Positions 49,204-58,594 of a DNA stretch of 64,000 nt are shown here, one piece after another. A model generated the notes under the pieces. The model did no database searches. It was not told the origin of the DNA and was given only the letters and a program-made list of their open reading frames with translations. The translations under genes and the position numbers were made by a program. The stretch covers positions 389,501 to 453,500 of the forward strand of contig NZ_CP157197.1 of assembly GCF_039954865.1 (NCBI RefSeq), given 5' to 3'. The stretch's first letter is position 1, and each line of letters opens with the position of its first letter. This stretch comes from Rickettsia sp. Oklahoma-10. GTDB lineage: Bacteria > Pseudomonadota > Alphaproteobacteria > Rickettsiales > Rickettsiaceae.

Positions 49204-50424
49204 CTATATTATTCCCGCTTTTGTGGGAATAATATCAATCGCTCTCTCAATTCTAAGGCAAGCTTCTTCTAGCTCTTTCATAGAAGTAGCATAAGAAATT
49301 CTAAAATAACCCTCTAAGCCGAAAGCAATACCGGGTACTACGGCAACTTTTGCTTCTTCAAGTAAATATTCTGCAAAATCATTACTATTTGTAATCATTT
49401 TTCCTGACTTAGTTTTATGTCCAAATATTTTATCGCATTTAACAAATAAGTAAAATGCCCCTTCCGGTTTATAGCACTCAAAATATTTTACTCTTTTCAA
49501 AATTGATAAAGCGAGGTCACGCTTTTGCTGAAAATTTAAAGCATTAGGCCCTATATAATCTTGAGGACCGTTTAATGCTTCAATAGCAGCCATTTGACTT
49601 ATTGAGCTAGGGTTTGAGGTGCTTTGCGACTGAATAATAATCATTGCTTTAATTAAAGCTTTTGAACCTACGCCGTAGCCTATACGCCATCCCGTCATAG
49701 AATAAGTTTTAGATACTCCGTTTACAGTAAATATTCGTTCTTTTAAATCTGGTGCTATTTGAGCTAATGTATAAAATTTAAAATCATCAAAAGTAATATG
49801 TTCATAAATATCATCTGACATTACATTTACATGAGAATATTTTCTTAAAACTTTAGCAATATCTTCTAATTCTTCAAAATTATAACTTGCACCTGTAGGA
49901 TTACTTGGAGAGTTAATAATAAGCCACTTAGTTTTATCTGTAATTAAACGTGCCAGAACTTCCGCACTTAATTTAAAATTATTTTCAATTCCGCAATTTG
50001 CAAATACCGGCGTTCCTAAACTAAGTGCAACTATATCAGGATATGAAACCCAATAAGGAGCTGGAATAATTACCTCATCCCCTTTATCTAAAGATGCCAT
50101 AAACAGATTATATATAACTTGTTTACCGCCGGCACTAATTATTATTTCATCAAGTTCATAATCTATATTATTTTCACGTTTGAACTTGTCTTTTATTGCT
50201 TGCTTTAAAAGCGGCATACCCTCAACGTTAGTATATTTGGTAAAGCCGTCTTTGATAGCTTGAATTGCCACTTCCTTAATGTTATCAGGCGTATCAAAAT
50301 CAGGCTCACCGGCACCAAGGGCAATAATATCAACGCCCCGCCTTTTAAGCTCAAGAGTTTTTGTTACAACTGCAAGGGTTGGTGACGGCTTTATAGAATT
50401 TAGTCTAGTAGAAATAATTGACAT
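49204..50424 (-). CDS. aatA: Aspartate aminotransferase, class I/II PLP enzyme
   Basis: This enzyme moves the amino group between aspartate/glutamate and their keto acids. The 406-residue protein has ALGAGEPDFDTPDNIK, the turn IINSPSNPTGASY, and the PLP lysine in NGVSKTYSMTGWRIGYG, which mark the Ib subgroup (aspC/aatA of rickettsiae and rhizobia). The last residues IIPTKAGII are encoded by a hairpin ATTATTCCC/GGGAATAAT (49208-49233) of the RPE-end type, so the C-terminus appears to have been rewritten by a repeat. The catalytic core is unaffected. Confidence 0.93.
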   Translation of the reverse strand: MSIISTRLNSIKPSPTLAVVTKTLELKRRGVDIIALGAGEPDFDTPDNIKEVAIQAIKDGFTKYTNVEGMPLLKQAIKDKFKRENNIDYELDEIIISAGGKQVIYNLFMASLDKGDEVIIPAPYWVSYPDIVALSLGTPVFANCGIENNFKLSAEVLARLITDKTKWLIINSPSNPTGASYNFEELEDIAKVLRKYSHVNVMSDDIYEHITFDDFKFYTLAQIAPDLKERIFTVNGVSKTYSMTGWRIGYGVGSKALIKAMIIIQSQSTSNPSSISQMAAIEALNGPQDYIGPNALNFQQKRDLALSILKRVKYFECYKPEGAFYLFVKCDKIFGHKTKSGKMITNSNDFAEYLLEEAKVAVVPGIAFGLEGYFRISYATSMKELEEACLRIERAIDIIPTKAGII

Positions 50425-50470
50425 AATTTTGAGTATGTATTGTTAGGTATCTGTTATTGCACAGTTCAAT

Positions 50471-50574
50471 GTCATTCCAGTGAAGGCAGGAATCCAATAA
50501 TTAAAAATTTTAAAATATTAATAAGTTATAGTTGTTTCACTTATTTTCTGTATTCCCGCCTACGCGGGAATGAC
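50471..50574. repeat. RPE-like palindromic element
   Basis: It begins GTCATTCCAGTGAAGGCAGG and ends TTCCCGCCTACGCGGGAATG followed by AC, with a short internal hairpin ATTCCCGC/GCGGGAAT near the right end. It sits in the gap between the divergent aatA and the TPR-methyltransferase gene. Confidence 0.7.
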
Positions 50575-50720
50575 ATACGTAGTTTTTCTGAGCTATATAA
50601 CAAGGCTTAATTTATAAAAGCAATAATACAGTAATTTTAATCCCAATAAAATTATTTTATTTAAAAATTTATCAAGATATGTTTATTATAATTAAGTAAT
50701 ATTAATTTAGTAATTGTACT

Positions 50721-51728
50721 ATGCTCGGTAAAATAAAAGATAAAATTAAATATGCTTGCTTAGCTATAATAAATATACCGAATTTTATTAAGAATAAAAT
50801 TTTAGGATTTAAAAATTATATAAGTGATTGTAAATATAAATTCTCCCATCTAGCTGAAACAAATTATCAGCTTGGACTCGATCATTTATATAGAGGTAAT
50901 TTAAATGATGCACTACTGAGATTTAAACTAGTTGATAAATTTTTTAATCCTAACGATTCTAAAGTATATTATCAACTTGGATGGGTCTATTTTTTAAAAA
51001 ATAACTACAGGCAAGCCATAGAATATTTAGAAAAATCTCATGAAAAATATACAACTATTTTTATAAATTTTTTGAAAAATTATAAGGATTTTACTGAAAT
51101 ACCTCAAGAAATTTGGGAAAAATATCGAGACTTAAATGCAAAATATTATCCTACTATTTTTAATAACGATAAAAATATTCATCTTCCATATAGGATTGTT
51201 AATGAAACACTGAAGCAAATATCTGATTTACCGGATAATTACTCTATTTTAGAACTTGGAAGTAATATAGGGCTTGTAGGTTATGAAATACAAAAATATT
51301 TTCCAGAAAGTTTTACTTTAACTGGTGTAGAAATTTCTACTTTAATGAATGATTTACAAGAAACATATTATCCAAATACTAAAATTTACAATCATATATA
51401 TAATATTTCTATCAATAAATTTTTAAGCCAAAACTCTGATAAATTTAATATTATTTTTAACTTTTGTGGATTATCGTTTACTAACAATTTAGTAGAATAT
51501 TTTAATTTAATATACTCATCTCTTAGTGCACAAGGGTATTTTGCCCTTTGTTTACCTACTTCTGTACAGACACAATTTTCAGTAAAACGCAAAGAATTTA
51601 TTTTTAACTTAAATGAAATACATAATATTTTACGTAAAAATAATTTTACTATATTGACTTCGGACGAAATAGTACTAGCGGAAAACAATAAATATAGTAT
51701 TATTGTTTGTTGTAAGGAAACAACATAA
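50721..51728 (+). CDS. TPR-repeat SAM-dependent methyltransferase-like protein
   Basis: The 335-residue protein has two or three tetratricopeptide-like helices (about residues 48-115: [20 protein letters not shown], then [20 protein letters not shown]). A class I methyltransferase fold follows, with the SAM loop [16 protein letters not shown] near residue 177 and LTGVEIS after it. The target is unknown; TPR-methyltransferase fusions often act on proteins, and rickettsiae are known to methylate surface proteins, but I have no direct evidence here. The stop is four bases before the mlaA ATG. Confidence 0.78.
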   Translation: MLGKIKDKIKYACLAIINIPNFIKNKILGFKNYISDCKYKFSHLAETNYQLGLDHLYRGNLNDALLRFKLVDKFFNPNDSKVYYQLGWVYFLKNNYRQAIEYLEKSHEKYTTIFINFLKNYKDFTEIPQEIWEKYRDLNAKYYPTIFNNDKNIHLPYRIVNETLKQISDLPDNYSILELGSNIGLVGYEIQKYFPESFTLTGVEISTLMNDLQETYYPNTKIYNHIYNISINKFLSQNSDKFNIIFNFCGLSFTNNLVEYFNLIYSSLSAQGYFALCLPTSVQTQFSVKRKEFIFNLNEIHNILRKNNFTILTSDEIVLAENNKYSIIVCCKETT

Positions 51729-51732
51729 ATCA

Positions 51733-52485
51733 ATGAGAATTTTAATTATACTATCTATTATACTATGCTCATTGTTTGTAAGAGCTGATCTTGAATATGT
51801 TGATGATGAAATATATAATTATAATGGTGGAAGAAATGAAAGCGGTTGTTTAGAAGTTTATGATCCATACGAAAAATTTAACCGTAAAGTGTTTGCATTT
51901 AATTCTGCGTTAGATTATATAATATTACGTCCTTTAGTGGTAGTTTATAAGAATATCACGAATGATTACGTAAAAGCACGCGTTAATAGTTTTGTTAGTA
52001 ATGTTAATACACTGCCTACAGCAGTAAATTATGGGCTTCAGTTAAATTACGATAAAACTATGAAAAGCATTTGGCGGTTTCTTATTAATACAATGTTTGG
52101 CATAGGCGGTTTATTTGATGTGGCAGGTAAAGTAGGTTTGCCATCTGAGCATCAAACCTTTGGTAATACTCTTGCACATTATGGAGTAGCTCCAGGTCCT
52201 TATTTAGTATTACCGATAATTGGTAGTACTAATGCAAGAGATATGACAGATCCGATATTTACTAACTATCTTTTTAATCCCTTAATGTACACTCATAATG
52301 ATTTTGATCTTGGAGTATTGATAGTTAGTAAAATAAACGATCGGTATGTTGTACTACCATTTAGTGATTATGTAATGAAGAATTCTACTGACCCTTACGT
52401 GGCTATTAGATCGGCATTACATCGTGCTCGTGAAGCATCGGTGCAATATCCTGAGAATTTTAAATGCCCTAAACCTACAAATTAA
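51733..52485 (+). CDS. mlaA: MlaA (VacJ) phospholipid-removal outer membrane protein
   Basis: MlaA takes misplaced phospholipids from the outer leaflet and passes them to MlaC. The ATG at 51733 gives 250 residues. The family core runs YDPYEKFNRKVFAFNSALD, VNTLPTAVNYGLQ, RFLINTMFGIGGLFD, HQTFGNTLAHYGVAPGPYLV and a GSTNARDM loop. The signal peptide (MRILIILSIILCSLFVRA) lacks a proper lipobox: the residue before Cys12 is Leu. The protein is therefore probably cut by signal peptidase I and not lipidated, unlike E. coli MlaA. mlaC follows after 16 bases. Confidence 0.92.
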   Translation: MRILIILSIILCSLFVRADLEYVDDEIYNYNGGRNESGCLEVYDPYEKFNRKVFAFNSALDYIILRPLVVVYKNITNDYVKARVNSFVSNVNTLPTAVNYGLQLNYDKTMKSIWRFLINTMFGIGGLFDVAGKVGLPSEHQTFGNTLAHYGVAPGPYLVLPIIGSTNARDMTDPIFTNYLFNPLMYTHNDFDLGVLIVSKINDRYVVLPFSDYVMKNSTDPYVAIRSALHRAREASVQYPENFKCPKPTN

Positions 52486-52501
52486 CTTAAAAGAGGATTA
52501 T

Positions 52502-53101
52502 ATGCAAAAAATTATTACAGGTTTATTTCTATTAGTTATAACGTGTTCTGCTTATTCTAATGAGAAAGTACCTGCCGGTTTGAACGATTATGTTACTAAT
52601 TTAGTAAATGAAGCTTCAATTACACTAAATAATAGCAGGTTATCTCAAGAAGCAAAAATTTCTAAAGCTCGTAAGTTAATATACAATAACTTAGATTTTA
52701 ACTGGATGGCTAGATATACTTTAGGACGTAATGGAGTAAAAACTTTATCTAATGAACAAATTAGGGAATTTACAAAAATTTATTCTAAATATGTTACTAA
52801 AGCTTATACTGATTTAATAAAAGATTATAAAGGTGCAAAACCTAAAATAGTAGGAGTACGTGCGTTGAATTCTACTGATTTTATGGTTGCTATGAATATT
52901 ATTAGTAATAAAGGACAAGAGCCTATTAAAGTAGAGTATTTAGTACGCGAAATGAAAAAAGACGGGAAAGATATTTTTAAAGTTTCTGATATAATTACAG
53001 AAGGTGTAAGTCTTGTTGGAGCTCAACAAGATGAGTTTACAAATACTTTAAAGAATGAAGGTTTTGATCAATTAATACAAAATTTACAAAGTCGTTCTTA
53101 A
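52502..53101 (+). CDS. mlaC: MlaC periplasmic phospholipid carrier
   Basis: MlaC ferries phospholipids between MlaA and the inner-membrane MlaFEDB complex. The start at ATG 52502, behind an AGAGG site, gives 199 residues with a signal peptide ending CSAYS. The body fits the Tol-Ttg2D/MlaC family: LNFNWMARYTLGR-like LDFNWMARYTLGRN, FTKIYSKYVTKAYTDLIKDY, EYLVREMKKDG and SDIITEGVSLVGAQQDEF. An earlier in-frame codon lies inside mlaA but adds no signal-peptide sense. Confidence 0.92.
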   Translation: MQKIITGLFLLVITCSAYSNEKVPAGLNDYVTNLVNEASITLNNSRLSQEAKISKARKLIYNNLDFNWMARYTLGRNGVKTLSNEQIREFTKIYSKYVTKAYTDLIKDYKGAKPKIVGVRALNSTDFMVAMNIISNKGQEPIKVEYLVREMKKDGKDIFKVSDIITEGVSLVGAQQDEFTNTLKNEGFDQLIQNLQSRS

Positions 53102-53104
53102 ATT

Positions 53105-53233
53105 TGGTGTCATCACTAAAATGTCATTGTGGGCATTTGTTTGGAGCATGGCAATCAAGAAAAATTATATCATTTTTTCTGGATTGCTTCGTCAGTTACT
53201 TAGTAATTTGTCTTGCAATAACCTTAAACAACA
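53105..53233. repeat. RPE-like palindromic element, ATTGC family
   Basis: It shows the ATGGCAATCAAG arm, a TTTTTTCTGGATTGCTTCGT arm and an AGTTACTTAGTAATTTGTCT string, as in the elements at 46519 and inside 31177-31484. It separates mlaC from the prs wreck. Confidence 0.6.
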
Positions 53234-53245
53234 TAAACTACACAC

Positions 53246-54063
53246 ATGAAAGTCCTAGCAGGCAGTAGTAATGAGTTACTCGCATCTCGTTTAGCTATGG
53301 CATTGAGTACATTAAGTATTAAATATATTGAGCCAAGAATTACCTATTTTGATGATTCTGAAATAAAAGTAGAAATTCAAGAGTCGCTTCATAATGAAGA
53401 GATAATAGTAGTACAATTTACTTTAAAACCTGTTAATATTTATTAATTGCGCTGTTTTTGTTAGTATATGCAATAAAAAAGCGGGAGCGAATCGAATAAT
53501 ATTGATAATGCCTTATTTTGGTTATGCAAGGCAAGATAATATATGTTTTAATTCTATCTACAATTCCTGCTAGGTTAATAGCTGATTTTTTAGAGAAGCT
53601 TGGAGTAAACCATGTAATTACTATTGATTTACATTCCGAAATAGAGAAATTTTTTAAAATTCCTGTTTCTAATCTCAAACCTACAAATATTATATATCCC
53701 GTTTTTAAAAACTTTTAGCAATTGCACCGTCGTTGTACTCGACAAAGGAAGTATTGAGCGAATTCAAAAAATTAGTAATTTACTGAATATAGATTCAGCT
53801 TCTATAAATAAAGAAAGAGATATAAATAATAATTGTGAGATGCTAGAAATAAGGGGTAAAACCCAGGGAAAAATTGCATATTAATTGATGATATTATAGA
53901 TAGTGGCGAAACAATCTGTAAAGCAGCAAGGTTTTAAAAAACATTCGGCTTTATTGGTTAATGCTTTTATAACTCATGCAGTGTTGTCTGTTAATTCTAA
54001 AGGTCAAGTTGAAAATTCGCTGATATATAATATTTTTGTTACCGATACTATACAAAATTTCAT
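53246..54063 (+). pseudogene. prs: Broken ribose-phosphate pyrophosphokinase
   Basis: Prs makes PRPP for nucleotide synthesis. The N-terminus is recognisable (MKVLAGSSNELLASRLAMAL, then DDSEIKVEIQESLHNEEIIV and QFTLKPVN). A frame-shifted middle reads ARLIADFLEKLGVNHVITID followed by LHSEIEKFF. The C-terminal part keeps CTVVVLDKGSIERIQKISN, a LIDDIIDSG-type turn broken by stops, a degraded KAARF piece, then LLVNAFITHAVLSVNSKGQV with [14 protein letters not shown]. At least four frame changes or stops interrupt the gene. Purine and pyrimidine synthesis are largely lost in rickettsiae, which import nucleotides, so this loss is expected. Confidence 0.9.
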
Positions 54064-54110
54064 ATAATACCCGTGTTGCATATCATCATAAAAGAGTTAA
54101 GAAATATAAT

Positions 54111-55178
54111 ATGAGCTTGTGTACTTTAGAAATAAATCTATCTGCAATAAAAAATAATTATCGTTTATTACAAAATATTTGCAAAAACTCGTTAGTTGGT
54201 GCTGTCGTTAAAGCTAACGGTTACGGTCTTGGAGCAGTACAAATTTCTAAAGCTTTAATAGAAGAAAATTGTAGACATTTTTTTGTAGCCTCAAATGAAG
54301 AAGGAATTAATGTACGTAAAGCTTTAGAAATAGATGTTAATATTTTAGTCTTAAACGGTGTTTTTGAACATGATGCTTTAGAGCTTATAGAATATAATTT
54401 AATACCTGTCCTAAATAACTTAAAGCAAATCGAAATTTGGCAAAAATGCGGTAATTTGAAAAACCGATTATTACCTTGTTATTTACATTTTAATACGGGG
54501 ATTAATCGTCTCGGTTTAAGCGCTAATGAGATAGAGCAGTTAATTAATAATCGTGATTTGTTAAAAGGGCTCAATTTACAATATGTTATAAGCCATCTAG
54601 CTATATCTGAGGAAATAGATAACCCCTATAATCTAGAACAATTAAACAAATTTAAAGCTTATTTACGATCTTTTCCAAGTACAAAAGCAAGTCTTGCTAA
54701 TTCCGGAGGCATATTTTTAGGGCAGGATTACCATTTTGATTTAGTAAGACCTGGTGCTGCTTTATATGGTCTTAATCCTTTAATGCAAAATCCTGTAACC
54801 TTGAAAGCTCCCATAATTCACTTACAGAATTTGACACTAGATAGCCATATCGGTTATAATATGACATTTACCACTAAGCGTGATAGTGTTATTGCAACAT
54901 TACCGCTTGGTTATGCCGACGGGTATAGCCGTAATTTTAGTAATCAAGGCGAAGTGTTTATTAACGGTTACAGCGTTCCTATAGTAGGGCGAGTATCAAT
55001 GGATTTGATAAATATTGATGTTACCGATCTACCACCTTCTGATATTTTTCTAGGGCAGGAAGCAGAAATTATTGGAAATCATTGCACGCCTGATAAAATA
55101 GCGAGTAGTATAGGTACTATCGGGTATGAGGTATTAACTAGCCTTGGTAATAGATATAGAAGAAAGTATTCTAGATGA
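54111..55178 (+). CDS. alr: Alanine racemase
   Basis: Alr makes D-alanine for peptidoglycan. The start at ATG 54111 gives 355 residues; an earlier in-frame codon at 54036 lies in the prs remnant. The PLP lysine is Lys34 in [22 protein letters not shown] and the [11 protein letters not shown] string are family marks, and the second catalytic base is the Tyr in [20 protein letters not shown] and [16 protein letters not shown] complete the C-terminal barrel. Everything needed for activity is present. Confidence 0.94.
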   Translation: MSLCTLEINLSAIKNNYRLLQNICKNSLVGAVVKANGYGLGAVQISKALIEENCRHFFVASNEEGINVRKALEIDVNILVLNGVFEHDALELIEYNLIPVLNNLKQIEIWQKCGNLKNRLLPCYLHFNTGINRLGLSANEIEQLINNRDLLKGLNLQYVISHLAISEEIDNPYNLEQLNKFKAYLRSFPSTKASLANSGGIFLGQDYHFDLVRPGAALYGLNPLMQNPVTLKAPIIHLQNLTLDSHIGYNMTFTTKRDSVIATLPLGYADGYSRNFSNQGEVFINGYSVPIVGRVSMDLINIDVTDLPPSDIFLGQEAEIIGNHCTPDKIASSIGTIGYEVLTSLGNRYRRKYSR

Positions 55179-55184
55179 ATTTTA

Positions 55185-55367
55185 AAAATTTGTTGCGTCA
55201 TTCTACAAGTACTGCGGTGCTCATGTGCTAAGTATATACTCCGCTATTTGTATTGTACGTATCCTTACTTTTTTTGAAGTTGATCTTCGTATATCGGATA
55301 ATTTTTAAAAATGTTATGTTTGCGTAAGGTGTGAACAGCCTTATAATGTCATGCTTGTGAAAGCGGG
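55185..55367. repeat. Two repeat fragments upstream of mlaE
   Basis: CTCATGTGCTAAGTATAT (55220-55237) repeats exactly the string before argS (19631-19648), with similar flanks (TGCGG before and TACTCCGC after). Further on, GTCATGCTTGTGAAAGCGGG followed by GGCCAG is a half element of the GTCATTCC family. Confidence 0.55.
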
Positions 55368-55407
55368 GGCCAGAAAACACTGAAATTATAAAAAAAGATA
55401 TGCACAA

Positions 55408-56193
55408 ATGTTATTAAATATAGCTAATTTAGTTGGTAAGCATACCATAAAATTTGCTCAAAATATAGGCAATTTTTCTCTATTTAGCTTTGCTGCCGTT
55501 AGCAGTATTATAAGACCACCTTTATATTTTAGTTTAATCGTTCGTCAATTACTATTTATCGGGTTTTACTCTTTGCCAGTTGTTGCTATGACAACTTTCT
55601 TTTCAGGTGCAGTACTTGCATTACAGAGTTATACTGGTTTTTCCCGTTTTTCAGCTGAAAGTTCCATTGCAACAGTAGTAGTATTATCCTTGACTAGAGA
55701 ACTTGGGCCTGTCTTAGCTGGGCTAATGGTAGCAGGAAGAGTTGGAGCATCGATTGCTGCTGAAATAGCAACAATGAGAGTAACGGAGCAAGTAGATGCT
55801 TTATATACTTTATCTACCGATCCTATTAAATATTTAGTTTTCCCAAGGGTGATAGCAGCTATTATTACAATGCCTTATCTTGTTTTAGTAGGGGATGTAA
55901 TCGGTGTTATGGGTGGTTATTTGGTAGGTGTATATAAACTTGATTTTAATAGTGCAGCTTATTTAAGCAGTACTTTTCAGTATTTAGAGCCAATTGACGT
56001 AATTTCCGGTCTTGTTAAAGCGGGAGTTTTTGGGTTTATTATTTCTATAATAAGTTGCTATAGCGGCTATTATTCAGGTAAAGGGGCTAAGGGAGTCGGA
56101 AGAGCAACTACCTCGGCAGTAGTAAATTCGTCTATTCTTATCTTAATAAGCAATTATTTAATAACTGAATTATTTTTTAAAGTATATATATGA
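55408..56193 (+). CDS. mlaE: MlaE phospholipid ABC transporter permease
   Basis: MlaE is the membrane permease of the MlaFEDB lipid transporter. The 261-residue protein has about five hydrophobic helices and the family core: FFSGAVLALQSYTGF, SLTRELGPVLAGLMVAGRVG, AAEIATMRVTEQVDAL and the PRVIAAIITMPYLV stretch. It overlaps mlaF by four bases. The substrate-binding mlaD, usually next to these genes, is not in this window. Confidence 0.94.
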   Translation: MLLNIANLVGKHTIKFAQNIGNFSLFSFAAVSSIIRPPLYFSLIVRQLLFIGFYSLPVVAMTTFFSGAVLALQSYTGFSRFSAESSIATVVVLSLTRELGPVLAGLMVAGRVGASIAAEIATMRVTEQVDALYTLSTDPIKYLVFPRVIAAIITMPYLVLVGDVIGVMGGYLVGVYKLDFNSAAYLSSTFQYLEPIDVISGLVKAGVFGFIISIISCYSGYYSGKGAKGVGRATTSAVVNSSILILISNYLITELFFKVYI

Positions 56194-56951
56194 GTGCAAA
56201 AGCAGAATTTAAAATTAAAGTTCGGTCATTATATAAATCATTTGCTAATCATAAGGTATTAGACGGGATAGATTTGGATGTAAAAAAGGGTAGTTCATTA
56301 GTTATTTTAGGTGGCTCCGGTAGTGGCAAATCGGTTCTCATTAAAAATATAGTAGGACTTATTAAACCTGATAAAGGTCAAATTTTTATTGATGATGTAG
56401 AAATCCAAGATATCTCAAGTAAAAAAAAAAATGAGGTTATGGGCAGTATAGGTTTTTTATTCCAAGGCGGAGCATTATTTGACTCCTTAAATGTACGTGA
56501 TAATATTACTTTTGAGATTAAAAAATTGTCTAAGAAAGAAAAAAACGACCTTGCCGGTGCAAAGCTTAATTCTGTCGGTTTATCCCCTAGAATACTCGAG
56601 CTTTATCCTTCCGAATTATCAGGAGGAATGCAAAAAAGAGTCGCCCTTGCTAGGGCTATTTGTAGTACACCGTCGATTTTATGTCTTGATGAACCGACCA
56701 CAGGGCTTGATCCTATAATGTCAAATGTTATTAATGAATTAATTATAAAAATACAAGAGGAGCTTGGGGCAACTACGATTACTATAACTCACGATATGAT
56801 TAGTGCTAAAAAAATAGCTAAAGAAGTAGCTATGATTTATCAAGGAAAAATTAAATGGTATGGCAGTAAAGATGAAATGTGTAATAGTGATAATCCTTAT
56901 TTACAACAATTTATAAATGGATTAACTACCGGTCCTATAGATTTTAATTAG
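56190..56951 (+). CDS. mlaF: MlaF phospholipid ABC transporter ATPase
   Basis: This is the ATPase partner of MlaE. The 253-residue protein has Walker [10 protein letters not shown], the signature [15 protein letters not shown], Walker [14 protein letters not shown] and the switch His in [23 protein letters not shown] is the Q-loop region typical of MlaF/Mkl proteins. Its stop codon lies inside the left arm of a good terminator hairpin (56948-56969). Confidence 0.94.
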   Translation: MSAKAEFKIKVRSLYKSFANHKVLDGIDLDVKKGSSLVILGGSGSGKSVLIKNIVGLIKPDKGQIFIDDVEIQDISSKKKNEVMGSIGFLFQGGALFDSLNVRDNITFEIKKLSKKEKNDLAGAKLNSVGLSPRILELYPSELSGGMQKRVALARAICSTPSILCLDEPTTGLDPIMSNVINELIIKIQEELGATTITITHDMISAKKIAKEVAMIYQGKIKWYGSKDEMCNSDNPYLQQFINGLTTGPIDFN

Positions 56952-56973
56952 GATAAGCATTTATCCTAATTTT
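56948..56973 (+). terminator. Intrinsic terminator after mlaEF
   Basis: TTAGGATAA (56948-56956) and TTATCCTAA (56961-56969) form a perfect nine-base stem with a GCAT loop, followed directly by TTTT. It begins at the mlaF stop codon and would end the mlaE-mlaF transcript, leaving the next small gene with its own or read-through transcription. Confidence 0.65.
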
Positions 56974-56991
56974 GTATTATTGAGGTATAAC

Positions 56992-57240
56992 ATGTTAAGA
57001 AATTTATTATTTGTAATAATCTTTTTAGGTATAAATCTGAATGTTTATTCTGTAAATAATAGTTCTTATACTGCAGATGATATACTAAAAATAGTAATTA
57101 TTCTTGGAATAGTTATTTTAATTTTTAGTCCTGCAAAATTTCGTATAGTAGTTATCGGTACTATTTTAGGTTTGGCTTTTGCCTATTTCACGTATAAATA
57201 TATTATACCTATTTTTATTTCTTCATTAAATGGACCATAA
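56992..57240 (+). CDS. Small membrane protein of unknown function
   Basis: The ATG at 56992 ([20 protein letters not shown]) follows a TGAGGT ribosome site and gives 82 residues; an earlier TTG overlaps that site. The N-terminus looks like a signal peptide, and two further hydrophobic helices ([12 protein letters not shown] and [14 protein letters not shown]) follow. It is too short for MlaD and has no MCE motif. Function unknown; the good ribosome site and the clean frame favour a real gene. Confidence 0.6.
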   Translation: MLRNLLFVIIFLGINLNVYSVNNSSYTADDILKIVIILGIVILIFSPAKFRIVVIGTILGLAFAYFTYKYIIPIFISSLNGP

Positions 57241-57318
57241 TTACCTCTTGACACTAGGGTAGTATTACTTTATATTTTTCACCTGTTGTATATTAATAAG
57301 TTTTCAGGTATTTAGCTT

Positions 57319-57612
57319 ATGTCTCGTAAGTGCGAACTCACAGGTGTGGGTGTTTTATACGGCAATAATGTATCACATTCTCAGCGTAAAATTAGAAGAC
57401 GTTTTGAGCCTAATTTGAGATCAGTTAAATTTAGAAGTGATATCACAGCCCGAGAATATAGATTATCAGTGAATGCTAGATGTATTAGTTCAGTGGAAAA
57501 AGCTGGCGGTTTTGATGCATATATTCTAAAAGCCGATGATAATGTTTTATCTAGTACGGCTAGAGCTATTAAGAAACAAATAATTCAGAATAAAATGGAA
57601 AAATCATTATGA
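57319..57612 (+). CDS. rpmB: 50S ribosomal protein L28
   Basis: The 97-residue protein has the L28 marks: SRKCELTGVGVLYGNNVSHS, KIRRRFEPNLRSV and the ARCISSVEKAGGFDAY string typical of alphaproteobacterial L28. Its stop overlaps the rpmE start by four bases. There is one cysteine near the N-terminus, as in most L28 proteins. Confidence 0.96.
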   Translation: MSRKCELTGVGVLYGNNVSHSQRKIRRRFEPNLRSVKFRSDITAREYRLSVNARCISSVEKAGGFDAYILKADDNVLSSTARAIKKQIIQNKMEKSL

Positions 57613-57845
57613 AAAGCGGTATACACCCAGAATATAAAAAGCTTTTGATTAAAGTAGGGAGTGATGTTTTTGAAACAATGTCAACTCATCCTACGAGTGA
57701 GATTTTAATGGATGTTGATTTTAGAAAGCATCCAGCATGGAATAAAGATTCTGGAAATGTGTTAAATCAATCGAATAAAAGTGTTAGTGATTTTAATAAA
57801 AGATTCTCAGGTCTTTCTTTTGGTAGTAAGAAAGAAGCTAGTTAA
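57609..57845 (+). CDS. rpmE: 50S ribosomal protein L31
   Basis: The 78-residue protein has the L31 strings MKSGIHPEYKKLLIKV, EILMDVDFRKHPAWN and FNKRFSGLSF. It contains no cysteine, so it is the zinc-free (C-minus) form that does not serve as a zinc store. It is coupled to rpmB by a four-base overlap. Confidence 0.95.
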   Translation: MKSGIHPEYKKLLIKVGSDVFETMSTHPTSEILMDVDFRKHPAWNKDSGNVLNQSNKSVSDFNKRFSGLSFGSKKEAS

Positions 57846-58044
57846 GCTTATATTTCTTGGGCATTATAAGGAAGTTCTTTTGTTACATGTGTTAGTTTCT
57901 CGTATTTTTACATCCCTTTCAGTTGCTTAGCTCATGACGATTAGTATCTAAGTAAGTCTTACGCAGAAGTGACATTCTAAGTGTTCGTATAGCATTGGTT
58001 TAGCACGATATAACACAGGCTCAAAGTCATTAATTCTCAATTAT

Positions 58045-58121
<77 letters not shown>

Positions 58122-58245
58122 TGTTTCTATATTTTCAGTAAAGTTATTTTTTTTAGGTTATTGGACAATTTGGTAACTCTAAGAAGTTATGGTAGTTTTT
58201 TGATCGATATCATTGTATAGATATCGATGTGATTCTTGTTCAATT

Positions 58246-58400
58246 GTTGTTGCATGGATCAGTCAAATCCTCTGGGTATCACCCCGTGGTTTGACCATGG
58301 GGTCCGAAAAACAACTTAAAACACTAATAATTTTAGTGTTTTAAACTGGATCCTGCGATCAAGTCGCAGGATGACAATCAGAAAATTATCCACGCAACAA
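58246..58400. repeat. RPE-like palindromic element
   Basis: Outer ends TTGTTGCATGGATC and TTATCCACGCAACAA are inverted. The centre holds the GTTTGACCATGG arm, an AACACTAATAATTTTAGTGT stem and the GGATCCTGCGATCAAGTCGC arm, as in the elements at 22238 and 30333. It follows the initiator tRNA. Confidence 0.75.
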
Positions 58401-58515
58401 TAGTGTCTTTCTATGAAAGTGGCAAAAAATAACTTTGATATTGATACAAAAATTACATTTTTGATAAAAAACATATAAAAAAGTTTTTGTATATGTTTTA
58501 CTGGATTCCCGGTTT
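58401..58515. repeat. RPE-like element, degenerate copy
   Basis: It begins with TCTATGAAAGTGGCAAAAAA, continues with TACAAAAATTACATTTTTGA and ends TTACTGGATTCCCGGTTTTA. The middle matches the element at 4046. The end has lost the GGAATGAC string. Confidence 0.55.
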
Positions 58516-58594
58516 TAGTTAGAAATAATGTTTTAGCTATTTTCTGAGCTATGTAACAAAACCTAATTCTTTCCGCAATGATAATTAAAAAATT

